A stretch of 5,429 nt of DNA from Elusimicrobiota bacterium (GTDB lineage Bacteria > CG03): assembly GCA_021161625.1 (NCBI GenBank), contig JAGHAG010000178.1:1-5429 (forward strand). The letters run 5' to 3'. Shown here one piece after another: positions 5,420 through 5,429 of the stretch. The notes under the pieces are model-generated. The model did no database searches. It saw only the letters and a program-made list of their open reading frames with translations, and was not told the origin of the DNA. The translations under genes and the position numbers were made by a program. Positions within the stretch are counted from its first letter, which is position 1; each line of letters starts with the position of its first letter.

Positions 5420-5429
5420 CTAAGCAACA

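Overview
The window is AT-rich bacterial DNA. Five genes lie on the minus strand, packed tightly enough to be one operon, with gene-free, repeat-rich DNA at both ends. In transcription order (right to left) they are: a small protein resembling EF-Tu domain 2 (5231-4977), class II fructose-bisphosphate aldolase fba (4967-3993), homoserine kinase thrB (3983-3060), aspartate kinase lysC (3067-1853) and (R)-citramalate synthase cimA (1856-264). Junctions are 9 nt, 9 nt, an 8-nt overlap and a 4-nt overlap. One transcript with coupled translation is therefore the simplest reading.

The last three genes are amino-acid biosynthesis genes. LysC makes aspartyl phosphate at the head of the Lys/Met/Thr pathway. 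ThrB phosphorylates homoserine on the way to threonine. CimA condenses pyruvate with acetyl-CoA to citramalate, which gives 2-oxobutyrate and then isoleucine without using threonine. The operon thus pairs a threonine branch with a threonine-independent isoleucine branch. It lacks asd, hom, thrC and leuBCD, which must be elsewhere or beyond the edge. The front two genes are a glycolytic/gluconeogenic aldolase and a small protein of uncertain role.

The left end (1-263) has no gene. It carries a degenerate 8-bp tandem array, AGGATTA-type repeats with an inverted copy, a short tandem TTCCGAC and a REP-like 7-bp hairpin. The right end (about 5294-5419) is a dense cluster of nested and overlapping inverted repeats, including a perfect 20-bp palindrome. 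It looks like an interspersed palindromic repeat or MITE-like unit, with a terminator-like hairpin for an upstream gene. Between it and the first gene lies a plausible sigma-70-type promoter.

The organism cannot be named from this sequence. Low GC, lysine-rich proteins, strong Shine-Dalgarno sites, a long-form CimA and octamer/REP-type spacer repeats suggest an uncultivated anaerobic bacterium from an environmental genome, perhaps Omnitrophota-like or a related candidate phylum. That placement is a guess from impression, not a result. I see no defence system, CRISPR array, RNA gene or transposase. The coding part is ordinary metabolism, and the less explained material is in the two flanks.
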